Part shown: positions 1 to 7,525 of the stretch, one piece after another
How positions within the stretch are numbered: position 1 is the stretch's first letter
Layout of the letters: each line of letters begins with the position of its first letter
Assembly: GCF_001904745.1 (NCBI RefSeq)
Contig: NZ_MRCD01000101.1
Coordinates: forward strand, 1-32,476
Reading direction: 5' to 3'
Length of the DNA: 32,476 bases
Origin: Calothrix sp. HK-06
GTDB lineage: Bacteria > Cyanobacteriota > Cyanobacteriia > Cyanobacteriales > Nostocaceae
Position numbers and translations under genes: made by a program
The notes under the pieces: model-generated
Told to the model about the DNA's origin: nothing
Databases searched by the model: none
Seen by the model: the letters and a program-made list of their open reading frames with translations, nothing else

Positions 1-378
1 TAAAGGAAGAGATTGATTATAAAATTTGAGCGCTTGTTGCTTGTCTCCGAGTGAGGAGTAAATATCACCGATATAATTGAGAGTGATAGCTTGCGACTTC
101 TTATCACCTATTTGTTGATACAGTTTTAGCGCTTCCAAGAATTTCTCAATACTGGAACGTAAAGATTCCGTTGTTCCTTGCTCACGCAGTTTTACCCCCT
201 CATCAAATAATCTTTCAGCTTCCGCGCGCGTTTTTTCTGAACTTTCTTGAGCAGGTGCCTTCACATTACCATTCGCTTGTACTACCGCGACTTGAGAAAG
301 TAAAACCACACAGACAAAAACAGATATAGCAAGACATATAAAACCTTTGATTTTCAAACGCTTTTTACTATCCATCAT
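1..378 (-). CDS. TPR protein with signal peptide, 5' part only
   Basis: Reading leftward from tandem ATGs at 378 and 375 gives 126 open codons that run off the window edge. The protein starts with a basic stretch (DSKKRLKIK), then a hydrophobic core (ICLAISVFVCVVLL) and a plausible signal-peptidase site after VVQA, so it is probably exported. From about residue 60 it has tetratricopeptide character (FLEALKLYQQIGDKKSQA, LNYIGDIYSSLGDKQQAL), the pattern seen at the start of cyanobacterial TPR-CHAT proteins. The C-terminal domain is outside the window, so the CHAT assignment is only inferred. The gene-free tract upstream must hold its promoter. No strong ribosome binding site is visible. Confidence 0.7.
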   Translation of the reverse strand, partial: MMDSKKRLKIKGFICLAISVFVCVVLLSQVAVVQANGNVKAPAQESSEKTRAEAERLFDEGVKLREQGTTESLRSSIEKFLEALKLYQQIGDKKSQAITLNYIGDIYSSLGDKQQALKFYNQSLPL

Positions 379-868
379 TCACACCTAGATACACCGCTTG
401 GTCTAACAAAGCTGTTAAAAACTATTTCTCCCTGTCGGCTCATTTCTACGAAGTATTTTTGTTCATATTCAAATTTAGCCATAACAACTTATGCAAACTT
501 CTGAGTTTACAATCAGCACAAAGATAACTTGCTTTGCAAGAGTTAAGATTGCGATAACTGACCTTTAGCCATAGGAACTACTGCTTCAGAGGCTGAAACA
601 AAATATATCTTTTAGATTGATTATTTCGCCTTTTTTGAATTATATACCTGATTTTCATTTTTATTTTACTGTTAGTTCCAATTCACTCCGTTTTCGTTTC
701 ATTTTTGATAACAAACTATATTTCAAGCGTCCAATTTTTTTATTGTCATATACTTAGTTGACAGTAAAGCATAATTGTGAATTACAAAAGTTTTGGACTT
801 TGGATAAAAAGATATATTTGTACTTCTCATAAGTCAATAGTCTTGATGCAATATCTTTAATATTTGCG

Positions 869-1033
869 TAACGAGTTAATTTAATCGTCAATATATATAA
901 CTGGTTATTACCATTTAACTAGCTATCGTAACTAGATTTAATTATCTTATCGTTGGTTAGGATTAACCCGGTAAGTATCTATAGATGCTTTATGGTGATG
1001 TTAGCGTAACTCGTTAAACATAATAACTAGATT
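869..1033. repeat. Cluster of TAAC-NN-GTTA palindromes
   Basis: Palindromic or near-palindromic boxes occur at 869 (TAACGAGTTA), 898 (TAACTGGTTA), 916 (TAACTAGCTA), 929 (TAACTAGATT), 1007 (TAACTCGTTA) and 1024 (TAACTAGATT). The same motif family flanks the protelomerase gene (7378-7435 and 9311-9394). Several copies are preceded by CG, as in two of the operator copies at the protelomerase gene. This looks like a multi-copy binding site for one DNA-binding protein; which protein is unknown. Confidence 0.5.
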
Positions 1034-1297
1034 CGGCGCCAACTTTTGACAAGTTTAGTACGCGATTAGTACATAGACGAGTAACTGGCGCCAAAATTTT
1101 CAGACGAACTTATCCGTCTTTACCCTAACCACTCCTAAAAGTGAACCATCAATTTATCTGCGATTGGTATATCAAATCGACTGCAACTAATCTATAGTTC
1201 GGCGCCTGTTCCTAAAACCTAAATCCCACCACCACTATGACTATTAACTATTAATAAAAATGTCAATTAGTACGTAGACTTAATGTACGTATTAGTA

Positions 1298-1554
1298 GGT
1301 AGCCAACCCCTATATATATTAATTAATTAAGAAAATACAGAACTATAAGAAAAGAAATTCCCCAATTAAGAGTAATGCCGATGTTGGCTACCGATATGCT
1401 GTTAAAAACTGCCGTCAGAATTAGCTACAACGCGGTTGATAATCATCGATAGGGTAAATGCTTCATTTGCGAGTTATCGTTCGTTGTAAGACACGCTAGG
1501 GGTTGACTACCACTTAGATAAGAAAAAATGCGTATCATTTTATAGTTGACTACC
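1298..1554. repeat. Four GTTG(A/G)CTACC repeats, iteron-like
   Basis: Copies lie at 1383-1392, 1502-1511 and 1545-1554 on the plus strand, and at 1298-1307 on the minus strand. The inverted first copy and the third share a longer 15-mer, TAGGGGTTG(A/G)CTACC, at 14 of 15 positions, giving an inverted pair about 185 bp apart around an AT-rich stretch containing TTAATTAATTAA. A single 9-of-10 copy occurs at 15303. The layout resembles an iteron or operator region beside an AT-rich unwinding element, but no cognate protein can be named. Confidence 0.4.
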
Positions 1555-1695
1555 AAATTTGTACGGATATAGATTAGGTGGTGTGGAGTGGTGGGAGTGG
1601 CGCCAATAATACCCATGTCTGGTGGGGTAGAAAGAGTGCTTTTTAGCCCATGTAAATTTATGGCGCCTTGCCCTACCCCTAAAGTCGGTGTCCTT

Positions 1696-1777
1696 TAGCA
1701 GTACATGTATACTGCTAGTAAGAATGACAAGATTCTTTGGCTATATATGTGTATAAAAATGGCTCTTGCCATTCTTA
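1696..1777. repeat. Near-palindrome followed by 14-bp inverted repeat
   Basis: 1696-1717 is a dyad with 8-bp perfect arms (TAGCAGTA / TACTGCTA) around six bases. Two bases later TAAGAATGACAAGA (1719-1732) is repeated inverted, with one mismatch, at 1764-1777, leaving a 31-base AT-rich loop. It could be a protein-binding site or a transcribed hairpin. No T-run follows, so it is not an obvious terminator. Confidence 0.4.
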
Positions 1778-1808
1778 GCGTGTGTACCAATTAAGGGTTA
1801 GCGTAGAG

Positions 1809-2345
1809 TGGCGCCTGTCTTGGGGTGGTGGAGTTCGGTGCCAATTGTCTTTTCAACCTCAGTACTGACATTAGCTATTGAGACCAGATGCCTAAATACC
1901 GCAGTGTGGAGGATTGATACTAACTTTAGTACCAAGTAGCAGTGTCGCTATTGGCGCCACTTTGGTAGAGCGGTCGGTGTTGGTGTCGGTGTTACCATTG
2001 GCGCCAATTATTGTTTCAACCTCAGTACCAACATTGGCTATTGGGCCCAGATGCCTAAATACCCCAATGTGGAGGATTGATACTGACTTTGGTATCAACA
2101 TCAGTACCAAGTTGCAGTGTTGGTGGTGGCGCCACTTCGGTAGAGCGGACAGTGTTAGTGTCGGTGTTACTATTGGCGCCAATCGTTGATTCAACATTGG
2201 TGTTGACATTGGTTATTGGTTCAAGCTGCCTAAATATCGCAATGTGGAGGATTGATACTGGCTTTAGTGTCAACATTAGTACCAAGTAGAAGCGTTGGTG
2301 GTGGTGCCTGTCTTGGGTGGTGGGGTGGCGCCTCAAAAGTCGGGC
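1809..2345. repeat. About three tandem imperfect repeats, 163-175 bp
   Basis: The landmark (A/C)TGCCTAAATA followed by TGTGGAGGATTGATACT begins at 1888, 2051 and 2226, giving periods of 163 and 175 bp. A partial unit precedes the first (from 1809) and another follows the third (to about 2345). The first two full units each carry two GGCGCC boxes in equivalent positions. The plus strand is GT-rich. Short related pieces recur at 1585-1625 and 5617-5650. I see no coding, CRISPR or known transposon signature. Confidence 0.65.
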
Positions 2346-2407
2346 TGGCTACACGCTCGTATAGATAGCGGTATATATATATTGGTTAAACGGCGGGCGG
2401 TACTAGG

Positions 2408-2721
2408 TTATTGTGTTTCACCAATTAAAGTAAAAGCTGCCCAATCAACAGGATTTGGTTCAGTTTTCATTGTTGTCAGCATCGCTTGTCTTAGTGCTTG
2501 TGCTTTATCTGGATTATTTTGAATGTTTCGATAAAATTCGGTCATTAACTGCGCTGTTGGTGCATCTAGTACTGACCATAATGACACCAACACACTTGGT
2601 ACACTAGCGCTAATCAGTGAGCGCGATAAACCGATTACACCGTCTCCTGAAGCCTTCCCGCGTCCAGTATCAGAGGCACTTAACACTATTAATTCAGCAT
2701 GATTTTTAAATCAAGGATTTG
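2408..2721 (-). pseudogene. CHAT-domain C-terminal remnant, frameshifted
   Basis: Translation gives a recognisable C-terminal piece of a CHAT (caspase-HetF-associated with TPR) protease domain: AELIVLSASDTGRG, GDGVIGLSRSLISASVPSVL, LVSLWSVLDAPTA, and a natural end in WAAFTLIGETQ. The catalytic cysteine that normally sits in LSACDTGRG is serine here (LSASDTGRG). Just upstream the frame breaks: QILDL is in one frame and KNHAEL in the next, separated by a single missing base in an A-run, and stops follow in both frames. The TPR and N-terminal CHAT parts are absent. It directly follows the intact CHAT gene (16 bp), so it is probably what survives of a neighbour in a former CHAT cluster. Confidence 0.8.
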
Positions 2722-2737
2722 CTAGCGGTCAAAACAA

Positions 2738-5533
2738 TTATTTTGCTGGTGGTAAGCCAAGCTTTCTACGGAATTCAGGGTCATATTCTGCTTTTTGCCA
2801 ATTCCTCGCTTGTTTTACTTGTTCTGGTATTAAATTTTTAGCATTTCTCAAATTGGTACATTCATTTTTATCGTTAAAATAATTTTCTACACATCCAAAT
2901 TTAACTTCGACGAGTCCGGCACTTGAGAGGTTAGCACTTTCGAGGTTGGCACCAGAGAGGTTTGCACCAGAGAGGTTGGCTCTATAGAGGTTGGCACTTG
3001 AGAGGTTAGCACTTTCGAGGTTGTCCCCAGAGAGGTTAGCACTTTCGAGGTTGGCACTTGAGAGGTTGGTCTTATAGAGTCCGGCACTTGAGATGTAAGC
3101 ACTTTCGAGGTTGGCACTTGAGAGGTTAGCACTTTCGAGGTTGGACCTATAGAAGTTGGACCTATAGAAGTTGGCACTTGAGAGGTTGGCACCAAGGAGG
3201 TTGGCATTTGAGAGGTTGGCATTTGAGAGGTTGGTATTTGAGAGGTTGGTATTTGAGAGGTTGGTCCCATAGAGATTAGCACTTGAAAGGTTGGCACCAG
3301 TGAGGTTAGCACTTTCGAGGTTGGCTTCCTTGAGTTCAATATTATTTAAAGAAGCACCAAGCTTAACGAGTTCTTCAAGTGCTTTAAATCTTATATAGTT
3401 GTCTCTCTGCCCTTTAGCTTTCTCTACATCGTTACGAAGTTGACTGATTCGTATCTCCCTATACCCAATAAACCCTAAAAATATCGTTAAAAATATAACT
3501 GGGATAAACCCAAAACTAATTAACTTTAAGTGATTATTTTGTCTATACTTAAAGCTTTTTTGAATAAACTCACAAGCCAAAGGAGATAACGGCAATTGTT
3601 CGGCTTGCTCTTTTTGAAAAGCCTTAGCTTCGTTTAACTGTTTACCGCCAAGCAAATAATCCTTTGACTTTTTCTTATCTCGCCACTCAGTTGCCCCTAT
3701 TTCGATTTTACGCTGTTGTATTAATTTCTCCCGATTTTGATTAATCCATTGACGTAAACGTCTCCATTCACGAATTAGCGCTTCATGAACAACTTCTACA
3801 GTTTCTTGTCCCGATTTATTATCACGTCCTGTGACCAATAAACGTGATTCAGAATCTGCTAATTGAATAATTAATTCCCAATTATATCTACCTACTTCTT
3901 CAAGGGTTGCAACTCGTCGAGTATCTTCTGTTCCTTCTCCCAACCGCACAAGTTGCAGAAAGATACGTTGAGCAAGATGTTGTTGTGGAGCGCTTAGTTT
4001 GTTATAAATTAACTCAGCGTGTTTGACAAGCGCTTGTTTTATGCCACCAATTTCATCATATGCCTTATGAGTCAGTTCACTATCGTTCTGTTTTGTCCAT
4101 AACTGAGTTAGTGCAAATTCTAATAATGGCAAATTCCCTGGTTCTTTCCCCACGTCATCCAAAACCCTTTGCGCTAAATGGGTCTGTAGTTTTACATTTA
4201 GCTTTTGAGATGGCATTTCTATTGCCGCAAGTAATTCCTCTCGACTCATTAACCCTAAAGGTTTATGTGTAAATTGCTGTAAAGCATCACTGAATGGTCG
4301 ATAAGAGAGGACATAACCGTAAAAATCTGCTCGTAATGTAAAAACCAATGTTATGCTTTTTTGGTTAATAGCCGCCAATAAGGTATCAATAAATTGCTGT
4401 TGTTCTTCCTTATCTTGACACTGGGTATAAAGTTCTTCAAACTGGTCTACCACTAACAAGAGTCGCTTATTAGGCTTATTCTCTAAAATTTGAGATGCAA
4501 CTTGATGTAATTTTACTTCACCCTTTTTTAAACTTTCTGCTAATTTACCTACCTGAATTGCTCTTTCAACTTTGTTAATATCTGGTTCTAATTGACGCAC
4601 TAATGCCAAGGCAAGTTCATCAAAGGGTTGACTTTTTGGACGAAACGATTCAATTAACCAAGTTCCTTCAGAGCGCAATTTTGGGATTAAACCAGCAAAC
4701 ACAACAGAAGATTTTCCACTCCCACTCGCACCTATAACCGTGACCATTGGTTGTTTGTGAGTTGTTTGAAATAAATCCTCAACAAATTTCTCCCTGCCAA
4801 AAAAGAATTCTGCATCTTTCTCGCCAAAAGCAGACAATCCCTGGTAGGGATTTGGAGGGATATCACCTGCAACAAACTGAATATCAGCTTTATGAATAAG
4901 CGTTTTTTTCAGTACTGGTGTTTTATCTTCTCCTAACCCAACAAGTTGAGAGCAACCAAGCTCGTATGCAAACTCCACCTCTTCCCCAGCCGCAAGAGCG
5001 TCGTAAAAAGCGACAGCAAAAGCAACGGCTGCTTTATCTCCAATCGACCGATTCATGCCAACCACATATTTAATGTATTGGCTAATAGCAATCGCTTGCA
5101 CTTGGGAGTAGCAAGCATTTAAAACAACACATTCAACACCTTTAACTGCAAATAGCTTAAACAATCTAGAAAGCGCTTCTTCTCCAACCAGTGCTGGTTG
5201 CCCAGTTTCATCCTCTAAAACAATTCCATCTACTCCTGCCCCATGCCCGCTAAAATGAACTATCTGTGGCTGATGTTCTAGAATCGCTCGGTAAAAATCG
5301 CGCGTTCTCACTGCCCATTTTTGTACAAGTTTAAATTGGTCGCGATGCTTTGCTGCAATAAACCCGTTCTCGATTTCCCGCACCTCCTCATCCAATCGCA
5401 GCCTTGAAGTGCTTGTGGGATTTGCTGCCAAAATCAAAATGGTTTTAGACGTTTTACTGTTCATGGGCAAATTAGAGGCAGTAGTCGCAATAATATCAAC
5501 ACTGCGTAAATCTTGAATCCGAATCTGCACCAC
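2738..5533 (-). CDS. CHAT protease-STAND NTPase-TM-pentapeptide repeat protein
   Basis: A 931-residue multidomain protein. Numbered from the GTG at 5533, residues 27-215 form a CHAT caspase-like domain with the expected dyad, His97 in HFSGHGAG and Cys141 in VVLNACYS. NPYQGLSAFGEKDAEFFFGR (228-247) opens a STAND NTPase domain (nSTAND1 type) with Walker A GASGSGKSS at 268-276 and Walker B LLLVVDQFEEL. A single transmembrane segment lies near 669-690 (ISFGFIPVIFLTIFLGFIGY). About 27 A(N/D)LxS-type pentapeptides follow (about 730-874), predicted to form a right-handed beta-helix. By family knowledge CHAT-STAND proteins act as ligand- or damage-triggered proteases, some in antiphage defence; the trigger is unknown. 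ATG at 5464 is the more likely start because CHAT homology begins there (TILILAANPT). No GGCGCC boxes occur, unlike the plasmid backbone. Confidence 0.88.
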   Translation of the reverse strand: MVQIRIQDLRSVDIIATTASNLPMNSKTSKTILILAANPTSTSRLRLDEEVREIENGFIAAKHRDQFKLVQKWAVRTRDFYRAILEHQPQIVHFSGHGAGVDGIVLEDETGQPALVGEEALSRLFKLFAVKGVECVVLNACYSQVQAIAISQYIKYVVGMNRSIGDKAAVAFAVAFYDALAAGEEVEFAYELGCSQLVGLGEDKTPVLKKTLIHKADIQFVAGDIPPNPYQGLSAFGEKDAEFFFGREKFVEDLFQTTHKQPMVTVIGASGSGKSSVVFAGLIPKLRSEGTWLIESFRPKSQPFDELALALVRQLEPDINKVERAIQVGKLAESLKKGEVKLHQVASQILENKPNKRLLLVVDQFEELYTQCQDKEEQQQFIDTLLAAINQKSITLVFTLRADFYGYVLSYRPFSDALQQFTHKPLGLMSREELLAAIEMPSQKLNVKLQTHLAQRVLDDVGKEPGNLPLLEFALTQLWTKQNDSELTHKAYDEIGGIKQALVKHAELIYNKLSAPQQHLAQRIFLQLVRLGEGTEDTRRVATLEEVGRYNWELIIQLADSESRLLVTGRDNKSGQETVEVVHEALIREWRRLRQWINQNREKLIQQRKIEIGATEWRDKKKSKDYLLGGKQLNEAKAFQKEQAEQLPLSPLACEFIQKSFKYRQNNHLKLISFGFIPVIFLTIFLGFIGYREIRISQLRNDVEKAKGQRDNYIRFKALEELVKLGASLNNIELKEANLESANLTGANLSSANLYGTNLSNTNLSNTNLSNANLSNANLLGANLSSANFYRSNFYRSNLESANLSSANLESAYISSAGLYKTNLSSANLESANLSGDNLESANLSSANLYRANLSGANLSGANLESANLSSAGLVEVKFGCVENYFNDKNECTNLRNAKNLIPEQVKQARNWQKAEYDPEFRRKLGLPPAK
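2887..3345 (-). repeat. 15-bp DNA repeats encoding pentapeptides
   Basis: The pentapeptide part of the CHAT-STAND gene appears as near-identical 15-base repeats (plus-strand core GAGGTTGGCACTT and GAGGTTAGCACTTTC). Pairs such as CCTATAGAAGTTGGA occur twice in direct succession (about 3145-3172), a sign of recent unit duplication. Such arrays can expand or contract by slippage. A frame open through the array in another phase is a by-product of the periodicity. Confidence 0.8.
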
Positions 5534-5739
5534 TTCACCAGCCGCAATCTGTTACCAGACCCCAACAAGTTTTGGTAAAAGTTACCGCACCCCAAGGCGA
5601 TAGTAGTACATGATTACGGCGCCTGTTTTTTGGTGGGGTGGTGGCGCCTGTTTGAGCGGGGTTAGGTGTGGTTGCGATGGTTTGGAGCGGGAATGAACCG
5701 GATTGTGGTGCTAATGCGCGTGTTAGGTTTAAGAACAGT

Positions 5740-5766
5740 AAAAAAGCCTTCTACCGCTGCAAGGCT
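5740..5766 (-). terminator. Rho-independent terminator
   Basis: On the minus strand the stem AGCCTT / AAGGCT (5761-5766 with 5745-5750) is followed by six T residues. The stem overlaps the last codons of the small HTH gene, so it ends transcription of the 6554-5751 pair before the CHAT gene. Confidence 0.75.
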
Positions 5767-5975
5767 CTTGCAAGCACTTGCCGCACCCATTCCCTAGATT
5801 TACCCCAATCAGCAGCTATTTGCGCTAAGGACTCACTGTTGAGGTAGTATCTCTCGACCCCCTCGCGCTCTTGCTGAGTGAGCTTCGATAAATCAGCATT
5901 GGGGTATTTCGCTTGGAATTCTTCAGTGCGGACGGATTTAGGGCAATTATTACAGCGGATTCTTAGAAAAAACAT
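5751..5975 (-). CDS. Small helix-turn-helix protein, sigma-70 region 4-like
   Basis: A 74-residue protein. Residues 37-73 (TQQEREGVERYYL, then SLAQIAADWGKSREWVRQV) have the spacing and residues of a sigma-70 region-4 type helix-turn-helix, including the EWVRQ recognition-helix pattern. The N-terminus has one CxxC pair (CNNC) that is too short for a complete zinc ribbon. It is too small to be a sigma factor and may be a plasmid-encoded regulator. It begins 9 bp after the NTF2-like gene, so the two are probably cotranscribed, and a terminator overlaps its stop codon. Its target is unknown. Confidence 0.65.
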   Translation of the reverse strand: MFFLRIRCNNCPKSVRTEEFQAKYPNADLSKLTQQEREGVERYYLNSESLAQIAADWGKSREWVRQVLARALQR

Positions 5976-5984
5976 TTTTCCTGC

Positions 5985-6554
5985 TTAAGAACACAAATTA
6001 GGCGTAGAGGCTGGAGGTGCTTGAATTAAACCTAATTGCACTAGAATTGCTGTTCGATCATAGTAATCTGAACTACGTTGAATTTTGTTTCCCTGCAAAT
6101 CAAAAACTGTTGTTGTGCGAACAGAGAAAGACCTACCAATCGTGGATGGTACTGGAATTAATCCATTATTTGTTGCAAAAAACACATATTCAACTGTTGC
6201 CTGATTTTGACCGATAAAAGCATTCAATACTTCAAGTTTAATGTTAATAAGATTCTTTTGTACAGACTGAACAAAGCATTGAATATTCTGTTGTCCTTGA
6301 ACTTTAAACTGGTTAGGAACATCTTCAAGAACGCCATTGTCGATGTAAAGTTCAGCCACTTTTGCTGGATTGTTACTATTTTGGGCATCAAGCCATTCTT
6401 GAACAATTTTTGGCGTTTTGTCAGCCCTAGCCATATTGCTTGAGCCAACCACAAAAGCCGAGGTAAGTCCGCTACCTCCAAGCCAAATAAGCGCGTTACG
6501 TCTTGATAGTTTATTTGCCAATGGCTGTATGGCATTGATAATATGTTGATTCAT
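5985..6554 (-). CDS. Tat-exported NTF2/SnoaL-like protein
   Basis: A 189-residue protein with a twin-arginine signal: SRRNALIWLGG (residues 17-27), then a hydrophobic stretch (LTSAFVVGSS) and a likely cleavage after MARA. The mature part (from about residue 46) matches the NTF2-like/SnoaL fold: an N-terminal helix VQEWLDAQNSNNPAKVAELY, VLEDVPNQ, then alternating strands including QATVEYVFFATNNG and a final IQRSSDYYDRTAIL. Such domains serve as small-molecule-binding or cyclase domains, so the ligand cannot be inferred. The start is supported by GAGGAAA seven bases upstream of the ATG. No GGCGCC occurs here. It shares a transcript with the downstream HTH gene. Confidence 0.75.
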   Translation of the reverse strand: MNQHIINAIQPLANKLSRRNALIWLGGSGLTSAFVVGSSNMARADKTPKIVQEWLDAQNSNNPAKVAELYIDNGVLEDVPNQFKVQGQQNIQCFVQSVQKNLINIKLEVLNAFIGQNQATVEYVFFATNNGLIPVPSTIGRSFSVRTTTVFDLQGNKIQRSSDYYDRTAILVQLGLIQAPPASTPNLCS

Positions 6555-6669
6555 TGAATTTCCTCTAAGAAGCGTGAGTATATGGCAGTTCTTGATTTTC
6601 TAGTCTATGAGGTCAGTCATCTTGTTATTTTCTCATTAAAGGTACCGAATAGACTGTAATTGCAGAAGA

Positions 6670-6692
6670 CGCCCCCAGATAGTAGAGGGCGG
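6670..6692 (-). terminator. Possible terminator hairpin
   Basis: CGCCC (6670-6674) pairs with GGGCG (6687-6691), about ten bases beyond the stop of the coiled-coil/SAP-like gene. On the minus strand only a T/C-rich tail follows. On the plus strand a GTTTTTAGTTTT tail follows, so it may work in both directions. Confidence 0.4.
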
Positions 6693-6701
6693 TTTTTAGT
6701 T

Positions 6702-7301
6702 TTAGGCTGCCTGTGCTACATCCGGCGCCAAGTTCTTTAAATACTCCCAGACTGATTCATGTTCTTCCTCAGTACGGCGCCCGCAGTAGTCAATAAATCG
6801 TTGTTTTAGTGTGTCTTTCTTCCCTTTATGGTCTAGCTTGTAATCGACAAGTACTTCTTTAAGTTGCTGGAATGACATCGATTTAATCGCAACCTTGATT
6901 AGCTCAAGGTAATCTGGCGTAGCCTCCTCGGTTTGTTCGTCCTCTGGAACATCGACGCACTCAATAATGTTTACAAGGTCAGCATTTGTACTTTCCTCTT
7001 CTGGCTGAATATCTTCATCGCTTGATTCGTCTATACCCGCTTCTAATTGAGCAACAGGCGCGGCGCCAAATAAGCCAACAACCAATTGCTTATAATTTTC
7101 CAATTCATCTGGACAGTGAGCATTGATTGCGCTGATAGCTTCTTGCATCATTTGAACTGCTGACAACATTTGCGATTCTACAGAGCCAAGCTGCTGTAAA
7201 TGCGCTTGAATTTGACGTTGCTGTTCTTGGAGATATTCAATTTGTTGTTGAATGTTTGCGTAAGCTTGCTGTTGGCTATTGATTAGTTCTTGTAAAAGCA
7301 T
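6702..7301 (-). CDS. Coiled-coil protein with SAP-like DNA-binding motif
   Basis: A 199-residue protein. Residues 1-65 are a Gln-rich coiled coil (NIQQQIEYLQEQQRQIQAHL), and 85-130 are acidic and low-complexity. Residues about 142-170 (SFQQLKEVLVDYKLDHKGKK followed by DTLKQRFID) fit the SAP helix-extension-helix consensus, a DNA-binding motif. AAGGAAA lies upstream of the ATG. The upstream region carries TAACCAGTTA operators shared with the protelomerase gene, pointing to common control. A structural or accessory role in plasmid maintenance is inferred from context only. Confidence 0.6.
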   Translation of the reverse strand: MLLQELINSQQQAYANIQQQIEYLQEQQRQIQAHLQQLGSVESQMLSAVQMMQEAISAINAHCPDELENYKQLVVGLFGAAPVAQLEAGIDESSDEDIQPEEESTNADLVNIIECVDVPEDEQTEEATPDYLELIKVAIKSMSFQQLKEVLVDYKLDHKGKKDTLKQRFIDYCGRRTEEEHESVWEYLKNLAPDVAQAA

Positions 7302-7377
7302 TGTTTTTTCCTTATTTTGTAGCGAGTTAGGGTTGAAGTGATTTGTTAAACACCAGATTTTTGAAGTGATGTTTTCA

Positions 7378-7435
7378 TCTGGTTATTATTAATATAACCA
7401 GTTACTTTATTTATGTCAATAGTCGTAACCAGTTA
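7378..7435. promoter_or_regulatory. TAACCAGTTA operator cluster, SAP-like gene promoter
   Basis: Perfect TAACCAGTTA at 7395-7404 and 7426-7435, with centres 31 bp apart. A further half-site, CTGGTTAT at 7379, forms an 8-bp inverted repeat with ATAACCAG. They lie 80-135 bp upstream of the minus-strand start at 7301 and about 90 bp downstream of the protelomerase stop. The 31-bp spacing recurs at 9354/9385. Confidence 0.55.
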
Positions 7436-7497
7436 TTTTATTGGTTTGTAAATGAAGGTATATCGGTTTGGCTGTTAGGGGTGCTTGAGTTTGGTGA

Positions 7498-7518
7498 AAC
7501 CCGTATTTGAAACGGGTT
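7498..7518 (-). terminator. Hairpin after protelomerase gene
   Basis: AACCCGT (7498-7504) and ACGGGTT (7512-7518) form a 7-bp stem with a 7-base loop, eight bases beyond the stop codon. The tail lacks a clear T-run, so termination is probable rather than certain. Confidence 0.5.
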
Positions 7519-7525
7519 CTAACGT

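Larger units (their letters stand above)
379..2407. other. Two-kilobase gene-free, repeat-rich tract
   Basis: No convincing gene lies here. 379-860 is AT-rich with nothing recognisable. From 860 the DNA becomes dense in short palindromes and dispersed repeats, annotated separately, and from 1560 it is GT-rich on the plus strand with many GGCGCC boxes. Open frames around 1890-2520 exist on both strands simultaneously, follow the DNA repeat unit and match no protein family I recognise, so I read them as by-products of the repeats. The architecture would fit an origin, a partition or telomere-associated site, or a decayed element. None of these is proven by the sequence. Confidence 0.6.

Noticed and set aside
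1892-2522. Several open frames of 70-105 codons on both strands
   Set aside because: They follow the DNA tandem repeat, are open on opposite strands at once and show no protein-family features.
2887-3339. 150-codon frame rich in PTSQ and PTSK repeats
   Set aside because: It is another phase of the pentapeptide repeat DNA inside the CHAT-STAND gene.
5486-5563. IAAGEVV string upstream of the CHAT gene, as in MutL proteins
   Set aside because: Only a handful of residues match, the MutL continuation is absent and a stop lies just upstream; coincidence is likelier.
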